NCBI GenBank assembly: GCA_947471745.1 | Contig: CANJKZ010000772.1 | Coordinates: 186,001-250,000, forward strand | Direction of reading: 5' to 3' | DNA: 64,000 nt | Origin: Closterium sp. Naga37s-1 | Taxonomy: Eukaryota > Streptophyta > Zygnematophyceae > Desmidiales > Closteriaceae | Shown: positions 11,478 to 24,837 of the stretch, piece by piece | Position numbering within the stretch: the first letter of the stretch is position 1 | Layout of the letters: each line of letters starts with the position of its first letter | Program-made: the position numbers and the translations under genes | Notes under the pieces: model-generated | The model's input: the letters and a program-made list of their open reading frames with translations, nothing else | Databases searched by the model: none | What the model was told of the DNA's origin: nothing

Positions 11478-11942
11478 TCACCTCCATCCCGCTTCGATCC
11501 ACGCCTTCAGCGCGATCCAATCGCTCTCCGTTAGATGCGCCACGATCTCCCATGGCGGCACCTCCAAAGCTGACACCTTGGTTCGGCGCCGCGACTCCGA
11601 TCCTCCGGAAAAGTCCCGCGGAGGTACACCCGGCGCACCTCCGGCGCTTCCCCCTCCGCCGCTACCCGCACCAGTCCCTCCCAAAGGGCTTCCGCCTGGT
11701 GATTGCTGCGCGAGCAGAGATTGCGCTTGCGCTTGCCCCTGCGCCTTCACCTGCGGCGATTGCGCAAGCCGCTGCTGGTGCTCCGCGCGCTGCTGCTGCA
11801 GAACCTGGTGTTGCGCGACGGCGTGCGAAATGTCGGTTCCCGCCGACTGCAGCTCGTGCGGAGTCATTCCGCCCATTCCGCTCGAGCGGCGGCGGAGCTT
11901 GACGCCTCCGCGGCCATGGTGCGCGGACTGCTGCGCGCCCAT
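11478..11942 (-). CDS. Candidate Gln-rich exon of unknown function
   Basis: An open frame from ATG at 11942 codes about 154 residues: a Gln-rich middle (HQVLQQQRAEHQQRLAQ), a Gly/Pro linker, then an ordered-looking end (WEIVAHLTESDWIALKAWIE). The frame closes at TGA, but GGAG|GTGAGC at the same place is a near-consensus splice donor, so this may be the first exon of a longer gene. It is on the same strand as, and upstream of, the GAF gene, so it could be a 5' exon of it; no linking exon was found. Family not recognised. Confidence 0.35.
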   Translation of the reverse strand: MGAQQSAHHGRGGVKLRRRSSGMGGMTPHELQSAGTDISHAVAQHQVLQQQRAEHQQRLAQSPQVKAQGQAQAQSLLAQQSPGGSPLGGTGAGSGGGGSAGGAPGVPPRDFSGGSESRRRTKVSALEVPPWEIVAHLTESDWIALKAWIEAGWR

Positions 11943-14238
11943 CGCTGCGGAAGGGTGTGCCTTTTTGGCGGACTACTGACAATCTTCGGCAATGTCAAAT
12001 GGTAAGAGAATAAGGCTAAACTACTGAATTAAGAAATCAACTCTGCCGCGCTAACAATGACACAATACTATATCGTTCGCTCAAAGGTCACCGGGATCGC
12101 ACATGAAAAGGGCCTGACGACATTGTTGCGAATCATCCAAGGGCTCCATGAAAAATCGCGAGCGTTTCAAAAGCGAGTTTTCCGAGGGACTAATTGACGT
12201 TCTACACCGGAAGTGTCTGTTTCCGAGGGACTAATTGACGTTCTACAGCCGAAACGCGACGCACGTCGACTTGAAAGTGGTGAGGTTAATCCGTCCTTAT
12301 CGCGGCTTCCTGTGTGGTCCCTAACACTCGCGCTAGCTTTCCTCTCTCCGAATCGAGCATGATGTGAGTACAAGGTAACGACCAACCTAACTGGCTTCAC
12401 GAAACCTAATACAATTGCAGCAATGTGGTGTTTTATAACACAGAATCATCACATAGTGTAAGATAAACATTTGCCGGTGAATACATGCACGTGTCGTCTC
12501 CAGCGTGATGCTCGCTCAAATAGGTGTGAGTGCAGTTACAAGTGTCATCTTCAGCGTGATGCTCACACACACCTTAGGTGTGCATCAGGCAAAGTGATGA
12601 GCGTTCACAGAACGCCAATCACGCAAGCTTCCCATCCCAAACTTGAGTTCTGGTTGATGAGTGTGTAACATTGTGGTTTCACGCGTTTATATACGGTTAT
12701 GTAAGGTCTTGTGTTATGTGTCACTCCGCCACTCACTCGGTTCCGTTTCCCGAACCAGCAACTGTTCAAACTCCCACCAAAGGCCTGGAAAGACGGGGTT
12801 ATGAGAATATACATTCTCTCATTTCAAGGGGTTCCCAGCACCTCTCCAAAGGGGTCTCCATGTCTCAGCAAATTCGGGACCTCAGCAGCATAGGGGTGTC
12901 TGTTCTCATACGCAGCGCCTATGCATGTTGGGAGCTGAACACCTGAACCTCCTTTTCAGTACGTGTACAAGCGCCCTTTGCGAGTGGCTTGTCTGGAAAA
13001 TTTTTGAAATCGAAAATGTATTTTCTCAGAAAACCACGATTCAACGCCTCCATTTCTAACGGAAAACCAGACGCCCGAATACAAGTGTTCCGGGTTAGAG
13101 GCCCTCGCTAGAAGAGTCCTTTTTCCCCCTTGAGTAGAGTTTTCCGATATCGCCTAGGATTGGCCCGACCCCTATAGTCCCTTTCTGGGCGGGAAATTTT
13201 GCAGCTTGAGCGAATCATTGTACGAATCAGCTCCGCAGCCAATCAGAGGCTCCAGATCGAACCAGACCAACATTCAGGGAGAACGATAAATAAGGGATCA
13301 TCGATTCGATATTTAACTTTGAAATTGTAAGTAAATTTTTCTCTTTACTGTGATTACTTTTCAATCCTGTCGCGCGGTCTCCAGCGCGCTCGACGATGAC
13401 ATCTCATTTATCTCGCTTACAGGGTAAATTTAAAGTTTTTACCTTCTATTCGACCCCCAAACCATAACTGATTTTGTTTTGTTTTGCCCGTTAGTCATGC
13501 GGACATTGATCAGCGCGGGGAACCGTGCAACGAGAAGTTGAAGCAAGCGTGGTCCGAATCTACGTAATAGACGAAATCCAAAACTGGTAGCAAACAAACC
13601 ACTATTCACGCAATTTTCTTTAAAAGGACTATAAGTATCGTGTTTTGCCCGGGGTTTGAAGGTTTTCGCACATAGTCCGCGCGCGGCGTCTCATTCCGTC
13701 GGACTATAAACGATAACATTTGTACTCCAATTTCTCTGCAGCTAGGTTCGTGCAACTCTTTTGGAGAGCTGTGCTGGCAGAATCCACCCTTTTGATTGGT
13801 TCATGACTTGTGCACGATGCTCACAATGGTGGAGGTGGAGTGGAGATGTTGGTGCGAGGTGACGTGGACGAGCACCCCCAATCCCATAACCTCAGGAAAA
13901 ATTTCAAAGATCTCGCAGAGCCATCGTGAGTTGGTTGGTCGTGCTTCTTGGGCAGGAAAGCTCATTTGTCCGAAGAGACAAACAATGAATGTAAAGCCGA
14001 CTCTCGTTGCTTGAAAAAACTACAGTGAAGTTGTGCATGTACCTACACCACAAACATTTTCTCAAAGCCCGCAGCCGAAACTGTTCAAAGCGGCTTCTAG
14101 CAGTTTTCTGTGCAGCGCTGTTGCCCCGATGACGTCAGTAAATGGTTCATGGAGTTGTTGACAGTGGATTTGTGTTGTCCGTGCAACAGATTCTTGGGGC
14201 CCACACTTTTGAAGGGGTGTGGTGTACTACAGTGATAA
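11943..14238. other. Unassigned stretch before gypsy insertion
   Basis: No confident gene. A 28-bp phrase (TTTCCGAGGGACTAATTGAC...) is repeated at 12178 and 12221. Around 13325 there is a strong donor-like GTAAGTAA. At 13498-13569 there is a short open segment (DIDQRGEPCNEKLKQAWSES, then stop) preceded by TTAG that could be a terminal exon. Confidence 0.4.
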
Positions 14239-14243
14239 CCTAC

Positions 14244-14594
14244 TCAAAGGAAAATCCCTTTCCCTTACTTCGTGTCCCTGCTCAGCGCGTACACCACTGT
14301 TCCCGCCAACAGCACCCCACAATATTCCGTTACCACTCGCGACATTCGCCTCGACACCATTCCCGCCACTGTTCACGATGCGACCCAACCTCACGGTTCG
14401 GTTGGTAACCCGCGCTCCGGACCTCTGCCTCGATAGTCCCCCAACCTCGGCACCAGGCCCGTCGCGCACCACATTTTTCACACGTTACCGTTACCACCGT
14501 AGCTTCGCTATATATTATTCGCTCAATCCTTCGCTCATTGTATCTTGTCTCGATAGTGCAATCCTCGCTCGCTCACTCAATTGCACTTGTAACA
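14244..14594 (+). repeat. 5' LTR of gypsy element
   Basis: 351 bp, matching 24838-25188 with roughly 3 percent difference by eye. Preceded by CCTAC. Confidence 0.9.
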
Positions 14595-14775
14595 CCTGGT
14601 TATCAGAGCCTACGATCTTCTCTCGGACCGCACCCACACCTTCGCTTCCCCACTATCTCAATTTTGGAGGGGGTAGACGTCTCTCAGCGACCAAGCACCG
14701 CCGCTCGTAGTGCTCTCTCGTACGCACGCACGGCCACGACAGAGGCTCTCGCTAAGCTCGCCCGACACTCCCGCC

Positions 14776-15825
14776 ATGGCTGAAATCACCCTCGCGACAC
14801 TGACGCAAGAGCAGCTCGACCGTCTTGTACGCCAACTCGAGGATTCGGCCCTCGAAATCGCCACACTCACGGCGGAACGCGACTCTGCTCGCCAGCAATC
14901 GACAGGGAATGCACCAGCACCAACAACCGCACCTGCACAATCAGAGGAGCCGATCGAAATCTCGTCAGGCACACCAACACAACATGACAGCGTGGGACAA
15001 CGCTCAGGCATAGCCAGTGAAGGTGCCGCTCACTCAATGCCCGGCATGGAGAGAAACAGGGCCGCACCGAGCCCGCGGGAGCCCCGCGAAGCCCGTCGGC
15101 ACGTGGAATTTGCAGCGACAAGTGGCGAGTATGCCATCACGGCACCAATGCCACTCAAGACGCAGTGTGCGCCCTGTTTCGACCCGAGCCAACGTGGAGG
15201 TCCGACGGTTCAATCGTGGGTCTTCACGATGAACGTCTTTTTCGACGCGAATTACGTCGAGTCGGACGCAGCGAAGATTCGCTACGCTGTTTCGCTGCTG
15301 AGGGGCCCCGCCATGGACTGGTGGCGAGTCATCGTGACGTCGCCACGCGCCTACGAGCCACCGTCGCAAGAAGACGGGCCCACGGGCCCAGCCGTCACCT
15401 GGAGTTCATTCTGCAAGACAGCCCAGTACAGCACGTGGGATGCGTGGTGCGCAGGGCTTCGGGCGCGTTTCGAGCCGATTGCGGCTTCGATTTCGGCGCA
15501 TCAGAAGCTGCGCACTTGGCGGCAGTTCGGGTCGGTTCAAGACTACACGAGTGGTTTTCTCGCACTATGCAAACAAGTCGGCTATATGCACGAAGCGGAG
15601 CAGGTGGACCGTTACGTCGGAGGGCTAAAGCCGGACATCTCGCATGAAATCATGCTACGCGGGCTCTCGAATTTCAACGAGATCCTCGCGCTCGCCGAGA
15701 AAATCGACATCCTACGACGACCGAGACCGGGGTCCTACGGACAACGTCCTCGGGGGCCGATCGAGCACGCCACCGTACACGCCGTTGCGACAAATGCAGC
15801 TGCCGCGCCGTTTAAAGGGCGCTGA
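14776..15825 (+). CDS. gypsy gag
   Basis: From MAEITLATLTQEQLD, a coiled-coil-like start is followed by the retrotransposon gag domain (WDAWCAGLRARFEPI, then FLALCKQVGY and LSNFNEILALAEKI). It matches chromovirus gag in order and length. No CCHC knuckle was seen in this frame. Confidence 0.8.
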   Translation: MAEITLATLTQEQLDRLVRQLEDSALEIATLTAERDSARQQSTGNAPAPTTAPAQSEEPIEISSGTPTQHDSVGQRSGIASEGAAHSMPGMERNRAAPSPREPREARRHVEFAATSGEYAITAPMPLKTQCAPCFDPSQRGGPTVQSWVFTMNVFFDANYVESDAAKIRYAVSLLRGPAMDWWRVIVTSPRAYEPPSQEDGPTGPAVTWSSFCKTAQYSTWDAWCAGLRARFEPIAASISAHQKLRTWRQFGSVQDYTSGFLALCKQVGYMHEAEQVDRYVGGLKPDISHEIMLRGLSNFNEILALAEKIDILRRPRPGSYGQRPRGPIEHATVHAVATNAAAAPFKGR

Positions 15826-18779
15826 TTTGCTTGCAATAGGCCAGGCCATCGTAAGAGTGAATGCTCAGAGGAGCTGAGGCGCCGCGGAACAGAGCAGGGG
15901 CGAGAGTCTCAGAGGCCGGGAAACGCCAGCAGTCAGTAGAAGATGGGCCAACTACTGACGAGACTGCCGGCTCGCCCAACTTCACCGACCCTCACCAAGT
16001 CACAGTACCGATTCACGCTATCGATCGGGCTCGGACGAATAAGGAGGGTACAACGACGGATTGCCCCGTACTGATTCACGGGAAAATACAGGGAGCAGCA
16101 ATGAAGATTTTTATAGACGGAGGCGCAAGTCACAGCTTAGTTATTACCGCGACTGCAAGGAAGCTGCAACTAACACTTAGTCGGTGCTTACCGGAGGTAG
16201 ATGCACGCTTAGTTGACGGAACGCCGCTGGCCATACGGGAAAAAGTGGAGAGAGTAAAAGTCCGCTGTGGGGGGAGCTTCGGGTTTACACAGGAAATGCT
16301 CGCGACGACATCGGATGGGCACGACATATTACTGGGACGTGATTGGCTGCGACGATACAACCCGCGAATCGAGTGGACGACGGGTAGCTGCACTGTGCGA
16401 AGTAGCGGTAACTGGGTTGAACTACCTCGCTGGCAGTCGCCCGAGTCATCAACGGTCCATGTCAACGCCATCATGATGAAACGGGCTGTCGCCGTTGGAG
16501 CTGACGTGTACGCGGTAGATATCACGATAGTGGAAGAAGCAGAACAGCCGAGTGATTTCCAGAAATTACTGGCGGCAGTACCACCCGAGCTCCAAGAACT
16601 ATTGAAAAAATTCCCGGGGATCTTTCCCGATGACTTACCGGAGGGACTGCCACCTCAGCGGGCGCATGACCACCGAATAGAATTAGAACCCGGGGCACAG
16701 CCAATCGTACAGCGTCAGTTCAGACTGACACAGCCCGAGCTCGACGAGCTAAGGAAGCAATTAGAATACCTGTTAGAGAAAAAATTCATCCGACCGAGCT
16801 CCTCGCCATTCGCCGCACTGATCCTGTTCACACTGAAAAAGGACGGAGGGTTTTGCATGTGCATCGACTACAGGGCACTGAACAGGGTTACAGTCAAACC
16901 GCGATACCCCATCCCCCCGCGCCGACGAACTGATAGATCAACTGCGAACAGCATGGGTCTTTTCGAAAATTGACTTACGAAGAGGTTACCATCAGATTCG
17001 GGTCGAACCATCGGACTGCGCCAAAACAGCATTTAGCACTAGGTACGGGTCATTCGAGTACACAGTGATGCCTTTCGGGCTGACCAACGCACCGGCGACT
17101 TTTCAGATGACCATGAACGAGGCGTTTAGACCACTCTTAAATAATTGTGTGATCATTTACCTCGACGACATTCTCGTCTACAGCCGTGACAAGCAGCAGC
17201 ACTTAGCCGATTTAGAAGCAGTATTTACAGTTTTAGACAAACACAGACTACTGACCAAGGGTTCCTGTTAAAATAGTGAAGGAAGGAATGACTGAACTAG
17301 CAAGCAGGTGGGTACAAGTAGGAAACCTAAAAGTGTTGTACTCTATATGAACTACCCCACTACAGCCTAGAAAGACTAAAGCATATATGTTTGACACACC
17401 CCCATAGGCAAAGTGGGGGAGAACAAGCGGTCACAAGACCAGTCAAGAAAAGCAAAGCAAGCTCAGGGTGGATCACAAAGTCACCACACAGTCCGAGCAC
17501 AGGCAAAGGGCCACAAGGCCAGTTCACATGCAGAGTTATATAAAGGAGAAGAAGCAATACAGTGAACACAACCTAGCAAGTGTAAGCATGCAGGTATATA
17601 TATAGAGATCATAGTACAAGCAGATTCAAGAAGTAAGCAAGTGAGGCACAGTAGGTACAAGGCCTAGAATAGTACAGAAACGCTGATGATCACAAGGCGG
17701 AAGTGCCTTGGTGAAAACATCAGCAGTGTTGGCCCTAGTGGCAACGTAAGCAAGACGAACAGCAGTGGCTAGAAAACGCGTGACAGTAAGACTAGCAGCA
17801 CAAAGGGAGTCAGACTCCGGGTCCGGACCGTCAGGAAGAGAGGACGCAGGAGGAGACGGCAGAGGGACACGCTGTGGAGCAGTGGAAGGATGCAGAGTCA
17901 TAGAGTGAGTGCCGGGGACAGGAGGAGGACGCTGACGCGGAACACGACGACCAGTACAAACAACGCAAACAGGCGACTCAGGACGACACTAAGGTGACGC
18001 AGGACGAGACTCAGGCGACGCAGGACGAGACTCAGGCTCACGACACTCTGTAAGACCTCTAGTCGGTCCAGAGTAAGGAGAAGGACCAGGCAGTGGAGAG
18101 GCTGGCTGTAACTGCAACTGTGACTGGACAGGCGGTGGACTCAGTAAGGGAGGAGTAGGACCAGAAGAAGGCGGGAGACCAAAAACCTGTTGAAGGAGTG
18201 GAACGTAGTACGGCCGCGACCGCGCAGCACCTCCAGAAACAGCAGAGACAGCATCAGTACCCTCAGCTCCAGGGTCTCCAGCTACAACTCCCGCAGCACC
18301 ACCAGCTCCAGTACCTCCAGCAGCTCCAGCTCCAGCAGCTCCAGCTCCAGCAGCACCTCCAGTAGCAACAGCTCCAGCACATGCAGCTCCAACTCCTGCA
18401 GCAACACCAGCCCCAGCAGCTCCAGTACCTCCAGTACGAGAACCTCCGGGACCAGCGGCTCCAGCACCTCCAGCAGCTCCAACACCGGCAGGACCTCCAA
18501 CAGTGTCCAGTACCTCCAGCACCAGCACCTCTAGGACTAAAGGCTCCAGCAGCAGCAGCCCCTCTAGCAGCTCCAGCACCAGCAGCACCTCCAGCAGCTC
18601 CAGCACCAACAGCACCTCCAGGACCTGTGGCTCCAGCACCAGCAGCACCTCCAGCAGCTCCAGCTCCAGAAGCACCTCCAGCAGCAAGCCCCGTATCTCC
18701 AGTAGCACGGCTACAGCGCCGAGCGTACCACTCACGTAACTGCTACGGAGAGAGGGGCTCCCGCCGTGACGAGACACCC

Positions 18780-18990
18780 GGAGGACCTCCAGACTCAGCA
18801 CGCTCAGGCTCAGCACCCCAAGGCTCAGCACCCCAAGGCTCAGCACCCCCAGGCTCAGCACCCCAAGGCTCAGCACCCCCAGACTCAGCACCCCAAGGCT
18901 CCACACGCTCAGGCTCAGCACCCCCAGGCTCCGCACCCTCAGACTCAGCAACCCTAGGCATAGCACCCACAGGCCCCGCACCCGCAGGCT
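18780..18990. repeat. 15-bp tandem repeat CACCCCAAGGCTCAG
   Basis: Roughly a dozen imperfect 15-bp units inside the nested copia. Open reading in several frames reflects the repeat only. Confidence 0.85.
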
Positions 18991-21900
18991 CAGCACCCCT
19001 AGCAGCACCAGAGTCGACAGCTACCTCGACAGGCTCGACAGGGTCTACCTCACCTGAGGGGGCTGGACCCTGAGGGGGGAGGGGGTCTACCGGAGGAGCA
19101 CCTGGTGCTAGGAAGAGGGGTGGGGGGGGGGGAGAGAGGCAGTGCGGTAGGGAAAGAGACGGTAGTAGGATACCGACTCGTTAAAAATGACGTCCTGAGA
19201 GGACAGAACACGACGCGAGGTGGGGTGGTAAAACTGCCACCCAAGTGCGTCAGGGGGGAAGCCAAGGAAGACACAGGGAACGGCACGGGAGGACAGCTTG
19301 TCCGCGGAAGTATCGCGGACAAAAGCTCGAGATCCCCAGACACGGAACACAGACGCATCGCCAACCTTCCCCGTCCACTGCAGAGTAGGTGTGGTCTCCG
19401 GCAAGGAGAGACGAGGCTGAAGGTTGATCTGATGCGCAGCATACTGAACCGCGAACGGCCACAGAAAATGGGGAGCAGCCGCATGGATCAGGGACGCATG
19501 AGCGACGTCCATGACCATGCCAATGCGGCGCTCAGCAATCCCATTTTGCTGTGGGGAGGCCGGAAGCGTGAACGTCTGGCGGATGCCCTCCGCACGACAG
19601 AAGGCCCCCAGAAGGTCGGAGGAAAACTCACCACCTCTATCTGAGTGCAGACGCAGAACAGGAAGGTTCGAGCCGAAACTCTCGCTGAGCTGGCGACGAG
19701 CACCACGGATCCAGTCGATCAACACCTCAGTGACCTCACCCTTGCGGCGCAAGGGGAAGAGTGTGGTGTAACGCGAGTAATCGTCAACGACCAGCAGGAA
19801 GTAACGCTCGTGACCCTGTCCACTGACGCGGGCTGGGCCCCACACGTCCATGTGGAGAGTCTGCAGGGGAGCCTTTGTCGGAGGGAACTCGGAGGAGTGA
19901 GGAGCGGCGTGCTGCCGGCCCTCGACACAAGGAACACAGGTAGGGGCAGTCCCCGGAGGAAGGGGAGGGAGGGACCGGGGGAGACCAGATACAAGGGTCC
20001 GGGAGGCCATACCTCGAAGACGAGGCAGGGAGGGGTGACCAAGGCGGTGGTGCCAAAGGAGAGTCTCGTGTGACAGAGGACGACACGAGCAGGGGGCAGA
20101 CACCGGACTGGACCTGGACGCGGCAGCAAGCACCTGACCAGACGCGGCTACCTGAGGAGACGCAGTAGTCAGTGTGTACAGGCTCGACCCAGGCCGACGG
20201 GTGAACGTGGCCAGGTGGCGGCCCGTCCGAGAGCAAGTGCAGTGGGTCACACGCTGACCTTCAGGGGTGAACTGGTCAACCCACAAGTCCTGAAGGTCAG
20301 CTCCACTCACCAAGTTTGTAGAGAACGAGGGGAGGTGGAGTCCCGACAGCAAGCCCGATGGGGCCGCAGGACACGGTAGAACCGTGGAGGAGTGCGCAAG
20401 GAGTGGGCCCCTAGAGGGGTCAGCCAGGGAGACCGCGACAGGCCGACTGAGCGGCGTGAGTGTGGTGCTGTCGCGAAAGAAGGAGCGCAAAGCACCAGAG
20501 TCAAGTGTGAAAGTGTGCACGGCCTCTGTATGTGCAGTACCAGAGAGAGCAGACTCACCACCACCTGGAGCAGCAGACTCACTAGTACCTGGAGCTGCAG
20601 ACGCACTATTACCTAGAGCAGCAGCCTCAATGCCCGGGTCGGACGGAACACACAGGTAACAGTCACCCTCAGCACTATCAGTCACAGCATACATGGCAGC
20701 AAGGATAGCATCGAAATCAAGATCAAAGATAGCAACATTCTGCTTAAGCAGATCACCCCAGCGAGGGAGCTCAACAGCGTCAGGAAATTGGGCGCGCCAG
20801 GCGTCAGTCAGGCGACCGAAGCAGCGCTGCGCAGTGTATGGCAGCCCGCACGTCTCCCCACGGCGCCTGCCGGTGCGAAGAACGTAAGTGCAGGGACCAA
20901 CACCCCCAGACCTCCCACGCCCAGCTCACCACTCACGAAGCTGCTGGGCCGACGGGGTCTCACGGGAACGCGGCTGCTGCTGGCGCTGGCTACCACCAAA
21001 GCCTCCACGCTGCGCGGCTCCACCTCGACCAGCTCCACCGCCGCCGCCACCTCCACCACCGCTGCCACTGCCTCCACCACCCCCACCGCCGCCACCGAAG
21101 CCCCCACTCCCGCCACCACCCCCACCTCCACCGCCACCCCCTCCGCCTCCTCCACCGCTGCCCCCACCGTCCCCTCCACCACCCCTGCCCCCCTTGCCCT
21201 TGCTGTTGCGGCGCCTCCCACTAGGAGCAGACGCAGCTCCGACCTCCCCGCCAACGAGGTCGACAGCAGCAGCAGAAGAAACAGAGGGTAGTAGGGGGAC
21301 AGGGGAACACCCCTCAAAGAAAGGGGCGCGAGGGTCGCCTCGAGAAGCACCTACAGCAACGATACTCTTCTCAGCTGCAGTGAGGCGCTCCTCTAGCAGG
21401 TCGACAGTGAGCTCGGTGGGGCAAAGGGAGAGAAAGTGGTCCCTGACTGAAGCAAGGGAGTCAGGAAGGCGGGTGACTAGGTAGTAAAGGGTGATGTATA
21501 TGGGGGGGGGGTTCTTGGCACAAAACTCAGTGGGAAGCGCAGAGCGGTAGCGGGCGTCACTAGTGCGGAGGTGAGTAATGAGGTCAGCGACGGTGACAAA
21601 GGCTGCAAGGTCAGGGAACAGGTACGGCAGCATGAGGCGGCTGAGGGCAGCAGTGGCAGGGGAGGAGTAGCGTGCTACTACAGTGTCATACAAAGACTTA
21701 GCAGTCTTGTACTGGCCAAACTGCGCACGCTCAGAAGACGGCACGTGACTACGAACAGCAAGGCGAGCAACAGCGTCACGAGTGGTCCACTGTCAGCAGT
21801 GGCGGCAGGTGCAGGAGAGACATCGGACGTGTGATCGAAAAGGGACACTCCGTCCTTAGAGTCATACTGAAGAAAAAGCTGCAGGTCGTCAACTCACACG

Positions 21901-22019
21901 TCAAAGTCAACCGCACGCCCCTCAGCATCAAAGGTAAGAACAGTAGGGCTAGCCATAGCGGCAGTAGCAGTAGTAGCAGCAGTGGCAGCAGAAATAGCAG
22001 TAGCAGCAGGAGCAGTGCG

Positions 22020-22600
22020 GGCAGGGCAGTGCAGCTCAGTAGTGCGGCGCGGCTCGGCAGGGCGGCGCGGCTCGGTAGGGCGGCGCGGCTCGGCTGGGCG
22101 GCGCGGCTTGGTAGGGCGGCGCGGCTCGGCTCCTGGCGGCGCGGCGCGGCAGGGCGGCGCGGCTCGGCCGGGGGGCGCGGCTCGGCTGGGCAGCGCGGCT
22201 CGGCCGTGCGGCGCGGCTCGGCTGGGCGGCGCGGCTCGGCTGGGCGGCACGGGTGCTTACCAGGGGCGGGTGCAGGGCAGGGCCGCAGCTGGCGGTTAGG
22301 TCAGGGCCGCGACTAGGGCGACAGCAGGGCAGGGCCGCGACGGCAGGGGCCGCGACAGCAGGGGCCGCGACGGCAGGGGCCGCGACGGCAGGGGCCGCGA
22401 CTGCAGGGACCGCGACAGCAGGGGCCGCGACTGCAGGGGCCGCGACAGCAGGGGCCGCGACGGCAGGGGCCGCGACTGCAGGGGCCGCGACAGCAGGGGC
22501 CGCGACAGCAGGGGCCGCGATGGCAGGGGCCGCGATTGCAGGGGCCGCAACTGCAGGGGCGCGACGGCAGGGGCCGCGACGGGCCGTTAGGGCAAGGCCT
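22020..22600. repeat. Two GC-rich minisatellites in the nested copia leader
   Basis: About 22030-22250 repeats GGGCGGCGCGGCTCG units. About 22320-22600 repeats GGGGCCGCGACAGCA-type units. Both lie between the 5' LTR and gag of the minus-strand element. Confidence 0.85.
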
Positions 22601-24837
22601 CGACGGGCCGAAAAGGCAGGGCCACGACGGGCGGCTCTAGGGCAGGGCGCGCGACGGCGCAGGTGAGGCAGGCGCGAAGCGCGCTTCGGGAAGGGCAGGA
22701 AAAAAAAGATCGTGGTGGGCCCTAAAAAAACGTTCCCACGAGGGAACCTGCTCAGAATACCATGTTAGAATAGTGAAGGAAGGAATGACTGAACTAGCAA
22801 GCAGGTGGGTACAAGTAGGAAACCTAAAAGTGTTGTACCCTATATGAACTACCCCACTACAGCCTAGAAAGACTATAGCATATATGTTTGACAATTCCAA
22901 GTGCGAGTTCTTCCAGGATAGGCTATAATTTTTTTTTGGCACGTCGTTTCAGAGGCTGGAGTGGAAATCGACCCGAAGAAACTGGACACGGTAAAAGCGT
23001 GGCACCCCCCGACGAACATCACGGAGCTGCAGAGTTTTTTGGGATTCGTTAATTACGTGCGTCGGTTCGTCCCCGACATGGCACGCTTAACTGCCCCACT
23101 GACAGACTTACTGCGGAAGGGGGTCGCTTTTACGTGGGGGGAGAAAGAGCATGCTGCCTTCTCTACCCTGAAAAATGTTCTCTGTTCACCGCCCGTACTG
23201 CGCATCGCCGACCCACACCGCCCGTAGTGAAACTTTAACAATCCGTTGGCTCGACTACCTCGAGTCGAATTTTCACTACACGGTCACCTACAAAAAAGGG
23301 GCATCGAACATCGCCGACGCATTAACCCGGACCACAGCCCAACTCCACGCCATACTACTCGCCCAGACCAGCCCCCTGCTGACAGGCCTATTTACCTATG
23401 GTTACCAGACTGACCCATTTTTTACAGGCGGAAATTCGCAGCAATTTGCAACGGCAAGAGGGGTCTATTACGTAAAAGCGGGCACTGATCGCATCTGGGT
23501 ACCGGGCTACACGCTCCTACGGGAATTACTGTTGCAAGAGGCACACGACGGAGTCACCTTAGGACATTTCGGAGTAGAGAAAACACGGCAGCAGCTGCAG
23601 CGGTATTATTATTGGCCCGAAATGCTGACCGACGTGCAGCGACACGTGGCATCGTGTCCCACCTGCCAAGTCTTGAAATCATCACGGAAGCGACCGGCAG
23701 GACAGTTGCAGCCGATACCACCCCCAGAGCGTGCTTGGCGCAGGTGACGATGGACTTCGTCACGGGGTTACCGGCGGGAGCAAGTGGGAACGACGCGATC
23801 CTGATCGTCGTCGATCGGCTGACGAAAATGGCACATTTCGCAGCCTGCAAAAATTCAATCACAGCCGAAGAAACGGCCCGCCTCTTCATCGCAACCATCG
23901 TTCGATTACACGGGATACCAGCAGCAATCATCAGCAATCGCAATACGAAATTTACCAGCAATTTATGGAGGAACCTGTGGCAGCAGTTCGGCACGAGACT
24001 ACAGTTCAGTTCTTCGTACCACCCCGAGACCGACGGACAGACAGAACGGACAAATCAGACCATGGAACAGTTGATCCGAGCCACGTGCGACGACTCGACC
24101 ACCTGGGAGCAGCAACTGCCCCTCATCGAATTCGCGTACAACTCACCATCCGCCACGACCCAACAGTCGCCGTTTTACCTGAACTACGGACAAGACCCTA
24201 CAGTACCCATGACCCCGAGTCCCGACAACCCAGTACCACGTGCGCAACAATTCGCAGAAATATTATAGGCAGCACGAACCAGGGCAGCTGAGGCAATAAA
24301 AAAAGCCAACGTCATCGCTAAGCGCAACGCCGACCGCCACCGCAGGCCCGTCACTTACCAGCCCGACGACTTAGTTTTACTCGACACTCAAAACCTCCGC
24401 CTGCCCATAACCCCGAAACTCCGCCCCCAATACTGCGGGCCATTTCGCATCAGCCACATGATCACATCAGTCACTGCCCACCTCCTCCTTCCTGCTGACT
24501 GGTACGTCAGCCCATCCTTCCACGTCAGCCTGCTTCGCCGCTACATCCCATCCACCAGCCAACTGGTCCGAAATCGCCCAGCCAGCATGACACGACCACC
24601 GACAGAACCAGTCATCACACCCGAGAAAATTATGAGCCACCGAGTTCGTGACCCACGAGGAGCTCGAAGGGTCGAATTCCTGATCCGCTGGAGAGACCGC
24701 ACGCCCACCGAGGACAATTGGATTCCACTGGACAAAATCGAAAACCACCCCGTCCTCAGCGAGTATCTGCGCAGCCGGAATTTCCGGGATATACACGCGC
24801 TCTCGTAAGAGAGGCCTCCTTGAGGGGGGGGGGTTAG

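Larger units (their letters stand above)
17266..22893 (-). mobile_element. Ty1/copia relative nested in the gypsy element; broken
   Basis: 131-bp terminal repeats at 17266-17396 and 22763-22893 begin and end TG/CA. The flanks GTTCC and ATTCC are a target duplication with one change. The initiator-Met primer site (TGGTATTCTGAGC on the minus strand) adjoins the right-hand LTR, so the element reads right to left. Recognisable parts: gag (about 21744-20926) with a Gly-rich tail, protease (LDSGAL), GAG-pre-integrase (HHRLGHPS), integrase, and the terminal RNase H tail (TADVFTKAL). A reverse-transcriptase core was not recognised. Three differences between the LTRs suggest an age similar to or slightly below its host element. 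It is broken and likely non-autonomous. Confidence 0.9.

Noticed and set aside
21894-22666. Ala/Gly/Arg repeat proteins on either strand
   Set aside because: Translations of GC minisatellites in the nested copia leader.
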